From contig NZ_JAAFKG010000003.1 in assembly GCF_013299185.1 (NCBI RefSeq), positions 180,538 to 244,537 on the forward strand: a stretch of 64,000 bases of DNA, given 5' to 3'. Position numbers and translations under genes: made by a program. Shown piece by piece: positions 35,073 through 42,319 of this stretch. Every line of letters starts with the position of its first letter. The stretch's first letter is position 1. The stretch comes from Microcoleus sp. bin48.metabat.b7b8b9.023. GTDB lineage: Bacteria; Cyanobacteriota; Cyanobacteriia; Cyanobacteriales; Microcoleaceae. The notes under the pieces are model-generated. The model had not been told where the DNA came from, did not search any database, and saw only the letters and a list, made by a program, of their open reading frames with translations.

Positions 35073-35580
35073 GAGCAAATAAGTCTTGCCGGATATGCAC
35101 ATTGCGCTATCGGGCGATCGTACAAATTGTTAATAATTGCCTTGGGAATTATTTCGGCGCATCAAAAACTGTTAACTTTGGTAAACAAAGTATTCTTAGG
35201 CGGGGAGTTGATGTTAGTTTAAATACATGAGGGGCAGAAACCAAGCAGCACAAAAAACTTGGATAAAAAATTTGAATTAGAGTGTTTGTCCCGCTCGGCT
35301 CTGGTTCGCAGGCAACGCCTGAATCGTGTAGTTTATTAGCAGATAAAAGTAAGGTTGATATTGCGCTCGGAATTTGTGAAATAGCTTGAGGCGATTTGAG
35401 AAATCGAAAGTTATCAAGTTAGAATTGCGATCGCACAATCAAACACAGAAGTCTGAATAGGCTCCGCTAATAGCTAGCTCGCTCGCAGAGCAGTTGCCAA
35501 AAAGTTCACCTTAGTAGTAGTTGTTTGCTGAATTTCAGCAGAGCTAAAAACCCACTTGAATCAATTGAAATTACAAATGT

Positions 35581-35615
35581 TTTAGGGTCTGGCATCCGAT
35601 ATGCTAGGCCCTAAA
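35581..35615. terminator. Isolated 15-bp hairpin with T-run
   Basis: TTTAGGGTCTGGCAT (35581-35595) pairs with ATGCTAGGCCCTAAA (35601-35615) with two G-U pairs, followed by ATTTTTGATG. It is 510 bp from the nearest upstream stop codon, so if it is a terminator its transcript is unidentified. Confidence 0.45.
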
Positions 35616-35656
35616 ATTTTTGATGTCGTGGTTTTTGAAGGTTAATATTCAACAGA

Positions 35657-35865
35657 GCAGACGGCGGTTGAAACCGCGCCTACACAGACAAAACCCGGAT
35701 GGTGCGCGGGTTGAAGATCGGGCAGTTGAAACCGCGTTACTTTCTTGATTCCGCGGAGGCGGAATTCGTTTGTGTAGACGCGGTTTCAACCGCCGTCCGA
35801 TCTTGATTCCGCGGAGGCGGAATTCGTTTGTGTAGACGCGGTTTCAACCGCCGTCCGATCTTGAT
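35657..35865. repeat. GCGGTTGAAACCGC repeats with a 58-bp tandem duplication
   Basis: GACGGCGGTTGAAACCGCGC at 35660 opens the cluster. Two exact 58-bp units (35747-35804 and 35805-35862) follow, each with GATTCCGCGGAGGCGGAATT, TGTGTAGACGCGGTTTCAAC and CGCCGTCCGATCTT. This is the same family as 5521-5665. Confidence 0.9.
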
Positions 35866-37590
35866 TCATTTAATATCTTCAATCCGAGCATTCAAACCAT
35901 TATCTGTGAGAATTTGTAGCAATTCTTCAGCTTTTTCGCGTTCTTGAAAAACACCGGCTTGAATCACCGATCGCCCGTTAGTAAAAGTCCGAAAAGCATC
36001 GGGTACCAAGGATAGCATTTTTTGTCGATCGCCCGAACTCTCGGCATCCACCACAACTCGATACCGGAAACCCAAAGCAGAAGCTCGATCGAGCCTCGGC
36101 GAATTTTCGGAATCGGGCACAGAATTCCCCCCTAAACCAGCAGGTACAAAGCCACCCCTTCCTAGAGGAATGTTGCGGCCCGGAACCGGCAATTTACCCT
36201 CGGAAGTAACCGCACTCGAACTATCAAAATTGGGCGGAATCATTGGTTGCTGTACCGAACTTTCTCGAACGGATCTAGCATCTGGATCGGGTACAGGAAT
36301 TGCGATCGCGCCTGTTCCTTCAGCAGAATCGGCGTTTCTCGGAGGAAGCAGAGGCCGCAACTGGGTGCTGGCGGGTGCCGGTCGCCTCGAAACTGGCGCG
36401 GGTGGGGCAATTGGCGCTCTTTCAACCCTGGGAGTTAATCGCCCGGGAGTGTAAGCAGGGAGAGAAGTTTCTGGGCCGCCGATACTCGAAGGTCGATCGA
36501 CCCTTAGCTGCAAAGCAGTTGCCGCAATGGGTGGAGGCGGGCTAAAAGTTCCCGCCACATCAACCGATCCCGTTGTCCGATTGCTCAACAATTGATTGCC
36601 ATAAGCTGGGATGACTTGACCTTTTGCCGCATTGTTGATGTCGTACTGGCCGTTATTGCGAATCACATTCCCCCCCGGTTCCGCCGAAGTTCCCAAATCC
36701 GGCAGAGCTCTGGATATCGCCACAATTCCATCTCGGCGGTTGCTTTCGATATAATTGTTGCGAAGTATCGGTCTGGCATCAGCTTGCACCACCACACCGT
36801 CTTTATTCCGAGTAATTTTGTTGCCGATTAACAAAGGCGAAGCGTTCTGGGCGACATTCACCCCAAATCCAGTGTCTTCAAACACATTATCTCGAACTTC
36901 CGGGCGAGACTCCCCAAAAATCGTAATCCCGTTAGCTCCATTTTTTGAGAAAAAATTCCCGCCAATCGTCGGCCTTCCAGTACCAACTACCGAAATGCCA
37001 TCGTGAGTGCTACCTGAAAAAGTATTGTTAACAACCGTCGGAGAACTCGATTCGATCCACAAAGCGTAACCGCGATAGTTGGTATTTGTTACCGTCACCC
37101 CGCTGAGTCCGGCCCCGTCTGCGCCTAAAATCGCGATATTTTGACCAGCCGAAGTCGGACTGATAAACTCTCCTCCGCCTTTGATGACAATATTTTGGCC
37201 GCGAGTGTTGGGATTTCCTTGAACAGTCACGCTGGGCTTGAGCATTAATGGAAATTTTTCGCCGCTTTGAGCGCTGTAAGTACCGGGCGCTAGTAAAATC
37301 GCGGTTTTCGGCGGGGCGACGCTGAGGGCGTAGGTGAGGGTTTTGAACGGCGCTCCATCGCTGCCATTACCTGCCGTGTCGCTGCCACCGCTGGAACTGA
37401 CGTAGAGTATGTTAATGTCGCTCTCTGGCGCTTGGGAAAGTAGCTGCACGGAGCCGGTCTCGGTGGCGATCGCCGAGGATTGAGGGTGGCAAAAAGCTGT
37501 GCTGGCAAAGACGAGCAGCAGGCAAGAACTTAAACTCTTGCTTGCTCCTCGACTTTTTTGGCACTTGCTCTGTTGGGAATTTAGGATCAT
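35866..37590 (-). CDS. Secreted right-handed beta-helix (DUF1565-like) protein
   Basis: From ATG 37590 (MILNSQQSKCQKS) the 574-residue protein has a signal segment (SSCLLLVFASTAF, about 18-32), then a DUF1565-like start (ILYVSSSGGSDTAGNGSDGA...FKTLTYAL) and parallel beta-helix repeats (NNTFSGSTHDGISVVG, NFFSKNGANGITIFGE, NVFEDTGFGVNVAQN, NKITRNKDGVVVQAD). A proline-rich region (about 330-480) leads to a C-terminal SPOR-like domain (FRYRVVVDAESSGDRQKML and VIQAGVFQEREKAEELLQIL). SPOR domains bind denuded peptidoglycan. The frame reaches back to 37686, but that extension overlaps other repeats. Likely a cell-envelope protein. Confidence 0.87.
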   Translation of the reverse strand: MILNSQQSKCQKSRGASKSLSSCLLLVFASTAFCHPQSSAIATETGSVQLLSQAPESDINILYVSSSGGSDTAGNGSDGAPFKTLTYALSVAPPKTAILLAPGTYSAQSGEKFPLMLKPSVTVQGNPNTRGQNIVIKGGGEFISPTSAGQNIAILGADGAGLSGVTVTNTNYRGYALWIESSSPTVVNNTFSGSTHDGISVVGTGRPTIGGNFFSKNGANGITIFGESRPEVRDNVFEDTGFGVNVAQNASPLLIGNKITRNKDGVVVQADARPILRNNYIESNRRDGIVAISRALPDLGTSAEPGGNVIRNNGQYDINNAAKGQVIPAYGNQLLSNRTTGSVDVAGTFSPPPPIAATALQLRVDRPSSIGGPETSLPAYTPGRLTPRVERAPIAPPAPVSRRPAPASTQLRPLLPPRNADSAEGTGAIAIPVPDPDARSVRESSVQQPMIPPNFDSSSAVTSEGKLPVPGRNIPLGRGGFVPAGLGGNSVPDSENSPRLDRASALGFRYRVVVDAESSGDRQKMLSLVPDAFRTFTNGRSVIQAGVFQEREKAEELLQILTDNGLNARIEDIK

Positions 37591-37710
37591 CAGCAAATTG
37601 GGTAGAAACCCCGTCGTTGACGACGGCTTTACAGGAGCGGGCGCAAGCCCGCCAGTATCCGCTGTGGATAGTTCTAATAGTCTCACAACATCCTCGTTGC
37701 TCTTTTAGTG

Positions 37711-39043
37711 GTTTCGCTATATAATGAAAGAATAGCGAAACCAAAGACTATGTACTTAACTCAGAAAAACCAAATCCGCGATCTTAGCAAGACCGAATTC
37801 TTGGCGATCAGAGAGTTGTGTAGATTGAGTAAGAACCTCTACAATGTTGGTCTTTACACTGTTCGACAATACTACTTTCAAGAACATAAGCACTTGCGCT
37901 ATGAGTCTGCCTACCATCTGTGCAAAGACAATGAGAACTATCAAATTCTCAATACTGACATTGCACAGCAAACATTGAAGGTAGTAGACAGGACGTTTCG
38001 CAGCTTCTATGGATTGATTAAGGCGGTTCGATATGGAACATTTCAACAAAAGGTGAGACTTCCTCACTACTTGCCCAAAGAAGGCTATTTTGTGTTGATA
38101 ATCCCGCGAATCAAAGTTAAAGATGGTTCGTTCAAAGTGCCGATGTCTCCAGCCTTTAAGAAGGAATTTGGTGAGATTGTAATTAACTTTCCCGAACGTC
38201 TTGACCCAGCCAAAATTAAGGAAGTGAGAATTCACCCAAAATATGATGCTCGATTCTTTGAGGTCGAGTATATCTGCTCGATAGGTGAAATCGAAGCTGT
38301 AGAAACAGTCAAGGGTAGTGCTTTGGCGATTGATTTCGGGCTTAGTAATTTGGCTACTTGTGTTGACACCAATGGGGCATCCTTTATCGTGGATGGTCGC
38401 AAACTTAAATCTATTAACCAGTGGTTCAACAAAGAGAATGCCAGACTGCAATCTATTAAAGACTTGCAGGGAATTAAGAAACTTACTGAACGTCAATCGA
38501 GATTGTACATCAACCGCAGTAGTCAAGTTAGAGACTATTTGAATAAGGCGGCAAGACTTATTGTTGACCATTGCATCAATACCAAAATTGAACGCATGAT
38601 AGTAGGCTTTAATATTGGAATGAAAGATGGCATCAATATTGGTAGTCGGAATAATCAAAACTTTGTCCAAATCCCTTTGTATTCTTTGAGAAATAAACTT
38701 AAATTTCTCTGTGAGCGATACGGGTTGATCTACCAAGAGCAAGAGGAATCCTACACCAGTAAGGCGAGTGCTTTGGATGGTGATTATATGCCTATTTACA
38801 ATGCCGACAAACCAGCTACCTACCAGTTCTCTGGTAAGCGGGTGAAGCGTGGATTGTATAGAAGCAAGGAAGGACATTTGATTAATTCAGATACTAATGG
38901 TGCTGCAAATATTGGACGTAAAAGTAAGCAGAATGGTTTTACCGGACTGTGTAGAGGCTGTTTGGCACAGCCCTTAAGAATCAAGGTCTACTGAGGCTTT
39001 GCCGTCTTGAGAATCCTCTTGCCTTCAGGCAGAGAAGTGTCAA
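37711..39043 (+). mobile_element. IS200/IS605-type solo tnpB element
   Basis: The left end carries a hairpin (GTTTCGCTAT 37711-37720 / ATAGCGAAAC 37732-37741) that also contains a TATAAT -10 box (37720-37725). The right end GAGAATCCTCTTGCCTTCAG, then GCAGAGAAGTGTCAA, has the short hairpin and TGTCAA terminus typical of IS605-family right ends. No tnpA is present. The 3' end of tnpB plus the right end would be where the guide (omega) RNA is made, by analogy with studied TnpBs. Exact boundaries are inferred. Confidence 0.75.
37750..38994 (+). CDS. tnpB: TnpB-family protein with atypical RuvC-II and no zinc ribbon
   Basis: The 414-residue protein has the OrfB/TnpB N-terminal RNA-binding region (LCRLSKNLYNVGLY) and a RuvC core. 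RuvC-I is LAIDFGLSNLATC (D195) and RuvC-III is INSDTNGAANIGRK (D381). At the usual RuvC-II site (VxEDL) it reads ERMIVGFNIGMKDG, with Gly286 in place of the catalytic Glu. A Glu-rich QEQEESYTSKAS (329-340) could supply an alternative Glu, as described for rearranged TnpBs. The C-terminal CxxC zinc ribbon is absent, as in the SYTSKAS subgroup. ATG 37750 is preferred over GTG 37708, which lies outside the element's hairpin. Confidence 0.9.
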   Translation: MYLTQKNQIRDLSKTEFLAIRELCRLSKNLYNVGLYTVRQYYFQEHKHLRYESAYHLCKDNENYQILNTDIAQQTLKVVDRTFRSFYGLIKAVRYGTFQQKVRLPHYLPKEGYFVLIIPRIKVKDGSFKVPMSPAFKKEFGEIVINFPERLDPAKIKEVRIHPKYDARFFEVEYICSIGEIEAVETVKGSALAIDFGLSNLATCVDTNGASFIVDGRKLKSINQWFNKENARLQSIKDLQGIKKLTERQSRLYINRSSQVRDYLNKAARLIVDHCINTKIERMIVGFNIGMKDGINIGSRNNQNFVQIPLYSLRNKLKFLCERYGLIYQEQEESYTSKASALDGDYMPIYNADKPATYQFSGKRVKRGLYRSKEGHLINSDTNGAANIGRKSKQNGFTGLCRGCLAQPLRIKVY

Positions 39044-39398
39044 AAAAAAACACAATTTATCTTGGAGCCAAATTTCCCATCCCGTGTTTAGTGTCGGGTT
39101 TGGGCGATCGCAATTTAATTTCACCCACCTGCTGGGGTTTTCTGCTGTTAAAGTTTTGTTTTGTCCTGCTAACCTCACGGCTCTCCTCCCAAGTGTGGTA
39201 GGCAGCTTAACGATTCCACTTCGATCGAGTTTGATCTATTATGCTTTGTTTTCTTGAAATTCTATAAAACTTAAAAATTTGTCAAATTTAGAGCGGTTGA
39301 TGCCAGAATTAGGTCGATCGCCTTCACCACAATCTTGAGGGCATGGGAGAATGTAGCAGTTTGACTGCTAGCACTTAGTTTAATCAAGGTGGTTCTGA
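39044..39398. other. Spacer between the TnpB element and thiE
   Basis: No gene is supported. Frames of about 60 codons on both strands have no motif. The region directly before thiE (39340-39398) should hold its promoter. No TPP riboswitch thi-box (CTGAGA/ACCTGATCTGG-like) was found. Confidence 0.5.
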
Positions 39399-40481
39399 AT
39401 GACCGAGAAACAAAACAGAACTTTACCGGCACAGCCAGCCCTCTGCCGGATTTTAGATGCAAATCTAGATCGATCGCGCGAAGGGTTGAGAATTATTGAA
39501 GAATGGTGCAGGTTTGGTCTCAACAGCGCCGATTTAGCTGGCGAGTGCAAGCAACTGCGCCAGGAATTGGCTTTTTGGCACACCCCAGAATTACGCAGCG
39601 CTAGGGATACGCCGGCAGATCCGGGTACGGAGTTGACTCACCCGCAGGAAGAACAGCGTGGCAGCATTCAGCAGCTACTGGCAGCGAATTTTTGTCGGGT
39701 GGAGGAAGCTTTGCGGGTACTGGAAGAGTACGGCAAAGTTTACGATCGGAATATGGGCGCGGCTTTTAAGCAGATGCGCTATCGGGTTTATACTCTTGAA
39801 AGCAATTTGCTGGCTTATCGGCGCTACCAACAGTTACTTCGATCGCAGTTATACCTTGTAACCTCCCCCAAATACAACTTTTTAACAATCGTGGAAGCTG
39901 CTTTGCAAGGCGGAGTGACGTTGGTGCAGTACCGCGACAAAGCCTCAGACGACGGAGTAAAGCTGGCGAATGTGCGGCAGCTTTGCGAACTTTGTCACCG
40001 CTACGATGCTTTGTTGATTGTGAACGATCGCGTGGATTTGGCGATCGCTGCGGATGCCGACGGCGTACACTTAGGACAGCAAGATTTGCCTGTAGCCGAA
40101 GCGCGCAAGTTGCTCGGCCCGGGACGCATCATCGGTAGTTCCACGACGAATGGCGAAGAAATGCAGCGAGCTATTGATGCGGGAGCAGATTATATTGGAG
40201 TCGGGCCAGTTTACGAAACTCCGACGAAGGCAAACAAGCCGGCGACGGGTTTGGACTACGTGCGGTATGCTGCTAGTAAGTCGCCTGTTCCTTGGTTTGC
40301 GATCGGCGGAATTGACATCAACAACCTCGATGAAGTGTTGAATGCCGGAGCTCAAAGAGTTGCCACAGTGCGATCGATTATGGATGCAGAACAGCCTACT
40401 TTAGTCACGCAATTTTTCATCTCACAGTTGATTCGGATGCAGAATTTGAAAGCCCAGAAAGCTTTGCAGGCGAAAACCTAG
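39399..40481 (+). CDS. thiE: Thiamine-phosphate synthase with N-terminal extension
   Basis: The 360-residue protein fuses an N-terminal helical domain (about 15-145: RILDANLDRSREGLRIIEEW, CRVEEALRVLEEYGKV) to a C-terminal ThiE TIM barrel (about 150-350: LYLVTSPKYNFL, GGVTLVQYRDKASDDG, LIVNDRVDLAIAADADGVHLG, IIGSSTTNGEEM, DYIGVGPVYETPTK, WFAIGGI). ThiE joins HMP-PP and HET-P to give thiamine phosphate. The N-terminal domain is standard in cyanobacterial ThiE. It is followed at 166 bp by thiS, making a thiamine pair. Family motif conservation suggests full activity. Confidence 0.96.
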   Translation: MTEKQNRTLPAQPALCRILDANLDRSREGLRIIEEWCRFGLNSADLAGECKQLRQELAFWHTPELRSARDTPADPGTELTHPQEEQRGSIQQLLAANFCRVEEALRVLEEYGKVYDRNMGAAFKQMRYRVYTLESNLLAYRRYQQLLRSQLYLVTSPKYNFLTIVEAALQGGVTLVQYRDKASDDGVKLANVRQLCELCHRYDALLIVNDRVDLAIAADADGVHLGQQDLPVAEARKLLGPGRIIGSSTTNGEEMQRAIDAGADYIGVGPVYETPTKANKPATGLDYVRYAASKSPVPWFAIGGIDINNLDEVLNAGAQRVATVRSIMDAEQPTLVTQFFISQLIRMQNLKAQKALQAKT

Positions 40482-40502
40482 GTTGATGGGCGATTTAGCG
40501 GG

Positions 40503-40577
40503 CGGGTTGAGTATACCGATATTCAACCCGCGGAGGCGGGTTTTGTCTGTGTAGAAGCGGTTTCAACCGCCGATTGT
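40503..40577. repeat. Palindromic repeat between thiE and thiS
   Basis: CGGGTTGAGTATACCGATAT, TCAACCCGCGGAGGCGGG, then TGTGTAGAAGCGGTTTCAAC and CGCC are the same module as at 5600 and 35750. It separates the two thiamine genes and may act as an attenuating hairpin. Confidence 0.75.
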
Positions 40578-40646
40578 TCTTATCTCAAGCGTATTGAAAT
40601 ATAATTTTTGTACAAAACCCGCCCTGAAACTGATAATATTTGAGTA

Positions 40647-40859
40647 ATGACAAATCAAATTGCGCTGCAAGTTAACGGAGAAAATCGCAATTGTGCGATC
40701 GACACACCATTACCAAAATTACTAGAACAATTAGGATTAAACCCGCGCTTAGTAGCTGTGGAGTACAACGGCGAAATCCTGCACAAACAATTTTGGGAAA
40801 CCACAAAGATACAACAGGGCGACATCCTAGAAGTTGTGACAATTGTCGGAGGAGGCTAA
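40647..40859 (+). CDS. thiS: Sulfur carrier protein ThiS
   Basis: The 70-residue beta-grasp protein begins MTNQIALQVNGENRNCAI and ends in VVTIVGGG; the terminal Gly-Gly is adenylated and thiocarboxylated to give sulfur for the thiazole ring. LEQLGLNPRLVAVEYNGEIL is family-typical. It follows thiE, matching the thiazole branch of the same pathway. The stop abuts a 30-bp tandem repeat array. Confidence 0.96.
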   Translation: MTNQIALQVNGENRNCAIDTPLPKLLEQLGLNPRLVAVEYNGEILHKQFWETTKIQQGDILEVVTIVGGG

Positions 40860-40860
40860 C

Positions 40861-41010
40861 CGGTACGTAGTTGGGCTTCAGCCCTCTTCGAGGTACGTAG
40901 TTGGGCTTCAGCCCTCTTCGAGGTACGTAGTTGGGCTTCAGCCCTCTTCGAGGTACGTAGTTGGGCTTCAGCCCTCTTCGAGGTACGTAGTTGGGCTTCA
41001 GCCCTCTTTC
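40861..41010. repeat. Five tandem 30-bp repeats
   Basis: Five exact or near-exact units (40861, 40891, 40921, 40951, 40981) of AGGTACGTAGTTGGGCTTCA plus GCCCTCTTCG abut without spacers, so this is not a CRISPR. The unit contains the arm of the AGGTACGTTGTTGGGCTT palindrome family. Inverted copies follow at 41055-41180. Confidence 0.97.
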
Positions 41011-41054
41011 GACTTGTAAAAAAAAGCAAATTACTAGCCTAACAACCCCATTTC

Positions 41055-41180
41055 TGGCTACGTACCTGAATTTGGAGGGCTGAAGCCCAACAACGTACCT
41101 GAATTTGGAGGGCTGAAGCCCAACAACGTACCTAATTTGGAGGGCTGAAGCCCAACAACGTACCTAATTTTGGAGGGCTC
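41055..41180. repeat. Inverted tandem copies of the 30-bp repeat
   Basis: Three complete copies of GGAGGGCTGAAGCCCAACAA plus CGTACCT, separated by GAATTT or AATTT, with partial copies at both ends, run antiparallel to the array at 40861-41010. The two arrays are separated by 45 bp and could pair into a long stem. Confidence 0.95.
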
Positions 41181-41218
41181 TATATGAATTCCCAGGCAAA
41201 ACCCAGGAAGGCATAAAA

Positions 41219-41497
41219 TTAAACCGCGACAGCTTCAGGTGCAACCACAGGATAAATGCTCACTTTCTTGCGAGTCTTACCCTTTCTTTCAAAAGTCACC
41301 ACACCATCAACCAAAGCAAACAAAGTATCATCTCTGCCGATACCAACATTGTTACCGGGGTGAACTTTCGTGCCGCGTTGACGGATCAAAATGTTGCCAG
41401 CTTTGACAACTTGACCGCCGTACTTTTTGACACCCAGACGCTGAGAATTAGAATCGCGTCCGTTACGTGTACTGCCTGTACCCTTCTTATGGGCCAT
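41219..41497 (-). CDS. rpmA: 50S ribosomal protein L27
   Basis: The 92-residue protein begins [20 protein letters not shown] and has [20 protein letters not shown] and [20 protein letters not shown], all characteristic of bacterial L27, whose N-terminus reaches the peptidyl-transferase centre. It begins directly with MAHKKG, so no N-terminal leader needing cleavage is present. It lies 27 bp after rplU, the conserved operon order. Confidence 0.98.
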   Translation of the reverse strand: MAHKKGTGSTRNGRDSNSQRLGVKKYGGQVVKAGNILIRQRGTKVHPGNNVGIGRDDTLFALVDGVVTFERKGKTRKKVSIYPVVAPEAVAV

Positions 41498-41524
41498 AAT
41501 GTCCTCAACTTTATTTACTATTGT

Positions 41525-41917
41525 TTATTCTGATTCAATTTCGCCGGTTTGGGGAGTTTCAACAACTGCTTGAGTTAAATCTCTCGCTGCCAAAACAACA
41601 CCGTTGACGCTGATAGAGTCAATCATAAAGCGAGTTGTTTCTTGACGGTGCCCTTTTTTCTTCCGAGTTTTCTTTTTCGGCTTCATCTTGTAGACGAGGA
41701 CTTTGCGGCCCCGGAAATGCCGCAGCACAGTTCCTTCTACAGTGGCATTTTCTACTAGAGGCTGGCCGATATGAACGTCGTCTTCGTGCTGGATCAGAAA
41801 TACTTTGTCTATGGTGACTTTGGATTCAGCTTCGACGTGAAGCAGTTCGATGTCGTAGAAGCGGCCTGGTTCTACCCGAAATTGTTTGCCGCCGGTTTCA
41901 ATGATTGCGTAAGTCAT
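41525..41917 (-). CDS. rplU: 50S ribosomal protein L21
   Basis: The 130-residue protein has MTYAIIETGGKQFRVEPGRF, VLRHFRGRKVLVYKMKPKKK and KKGHRQETTRFMIDSI, defining L21. It extends about 25 residues past the bacterial core (ending TGEIESE), typical of cyanobacterial forms. rplU-rpmA is a conserved two-gene operon; TTGACAG short repeats lie just upstream at 41950-41992. Confidence 0.98.
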   Translation of the reverse strand: MTYAIIETGGKQFRVEPGRFYDIELLHVEAESKVTIDKVFLIQHEDDVHIGQPLVENATVEGTVLRHFRGRKVLVYKMKPKKKTRKKKGHRQETTRFMIDSISVNGVVLAARDLTQAVVETPQTGEIESE

Positions 41918-42319
41918 GGGATGGTTGTTGAGATTGCCGTACAGGTAGCTGAGTTGACAGTTGACAGTTGACAGTTGACAGTTGTCAATTGTTAATAACT
42001 TTTGGCTGTGGACTGTTTTGCAGCTTTTGGAATGTCTTAACCTGATCCGAGCCGGATTTAGACAGACAATCTACTATTATTGTCGATTTGGGTATTTTTG
42101 TCAAGTTAAAACGCACTTGATATTTTCTGATTTAGGACTTACCCATCAAAACCAGAGAAACCGGGTTTTTTCCGAGATCCTTGGTTACAGCCTACATCCA
42201 GGGCAAAAACCCGGTTTCTCACCGCCCGTGCGTAAGTCCTATTTTATTTATTTGCGGAATGTTTAGAGAGTTGAATGTAGAATTTCTCAGACTCTCTATT
42301 CTAAAGCGCGGCGGGTAAA
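41918..42319. other. Spacer between rplU and the NACHT gene
   Basis: TTGACAG repeats (about five, 41950-41992) are followed by AT-rich sequence and a MITE-like element (42133-42241). Divergent promoters for rplU-rpmA and the NACHT gene must lie here. No gene is visible. Confidence 0.55.
42133..42241. repeat. MITE-like 109-bp element with nested inverted repeats
   Basis: The ends TAGGACTTAC and GTAAGTCCTA are perfect inverted repeats; the inner arms GAGAAACCGGGTTTTTTCC and GGGCAAAAACCCGGTTTCTC are also inverted. There is no open frame. It lies 79 bp upstream of the NACHT gene and so may influence its promoter. Confidence 0.75.

Larger units (their letters stand above)
35073..35865. other. Long spacer with an isolated hairpin and tandem repeats
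   Basis: No gene is supported in 35073-35656. A strong isolated hairpin (35581-35615) and repeat modules (35657-35865) are described separately. The unexplained 500-bp AT-balanced stretch before the hairpin could encode an RNA, but no fold or family is recognised. Confidence 0.5.

Noticed and set aside
37756..38877. 373-codon antisense open frame opposite tnpB
   Set aside because: It mirrors the TnpB frame, has no motif and its sequence follows TnpB codon constraint; TnpB has clear RuvC motifs.
39399..39460. TPP riboswitch before thiE
   Set aside because: No thi-box core sequence was found in the 200 bp upstream.
40861..41180. CRISPR array
   Set aside because: Repeats abut without unique spacers, appear in both orientations and no cas genes are present.
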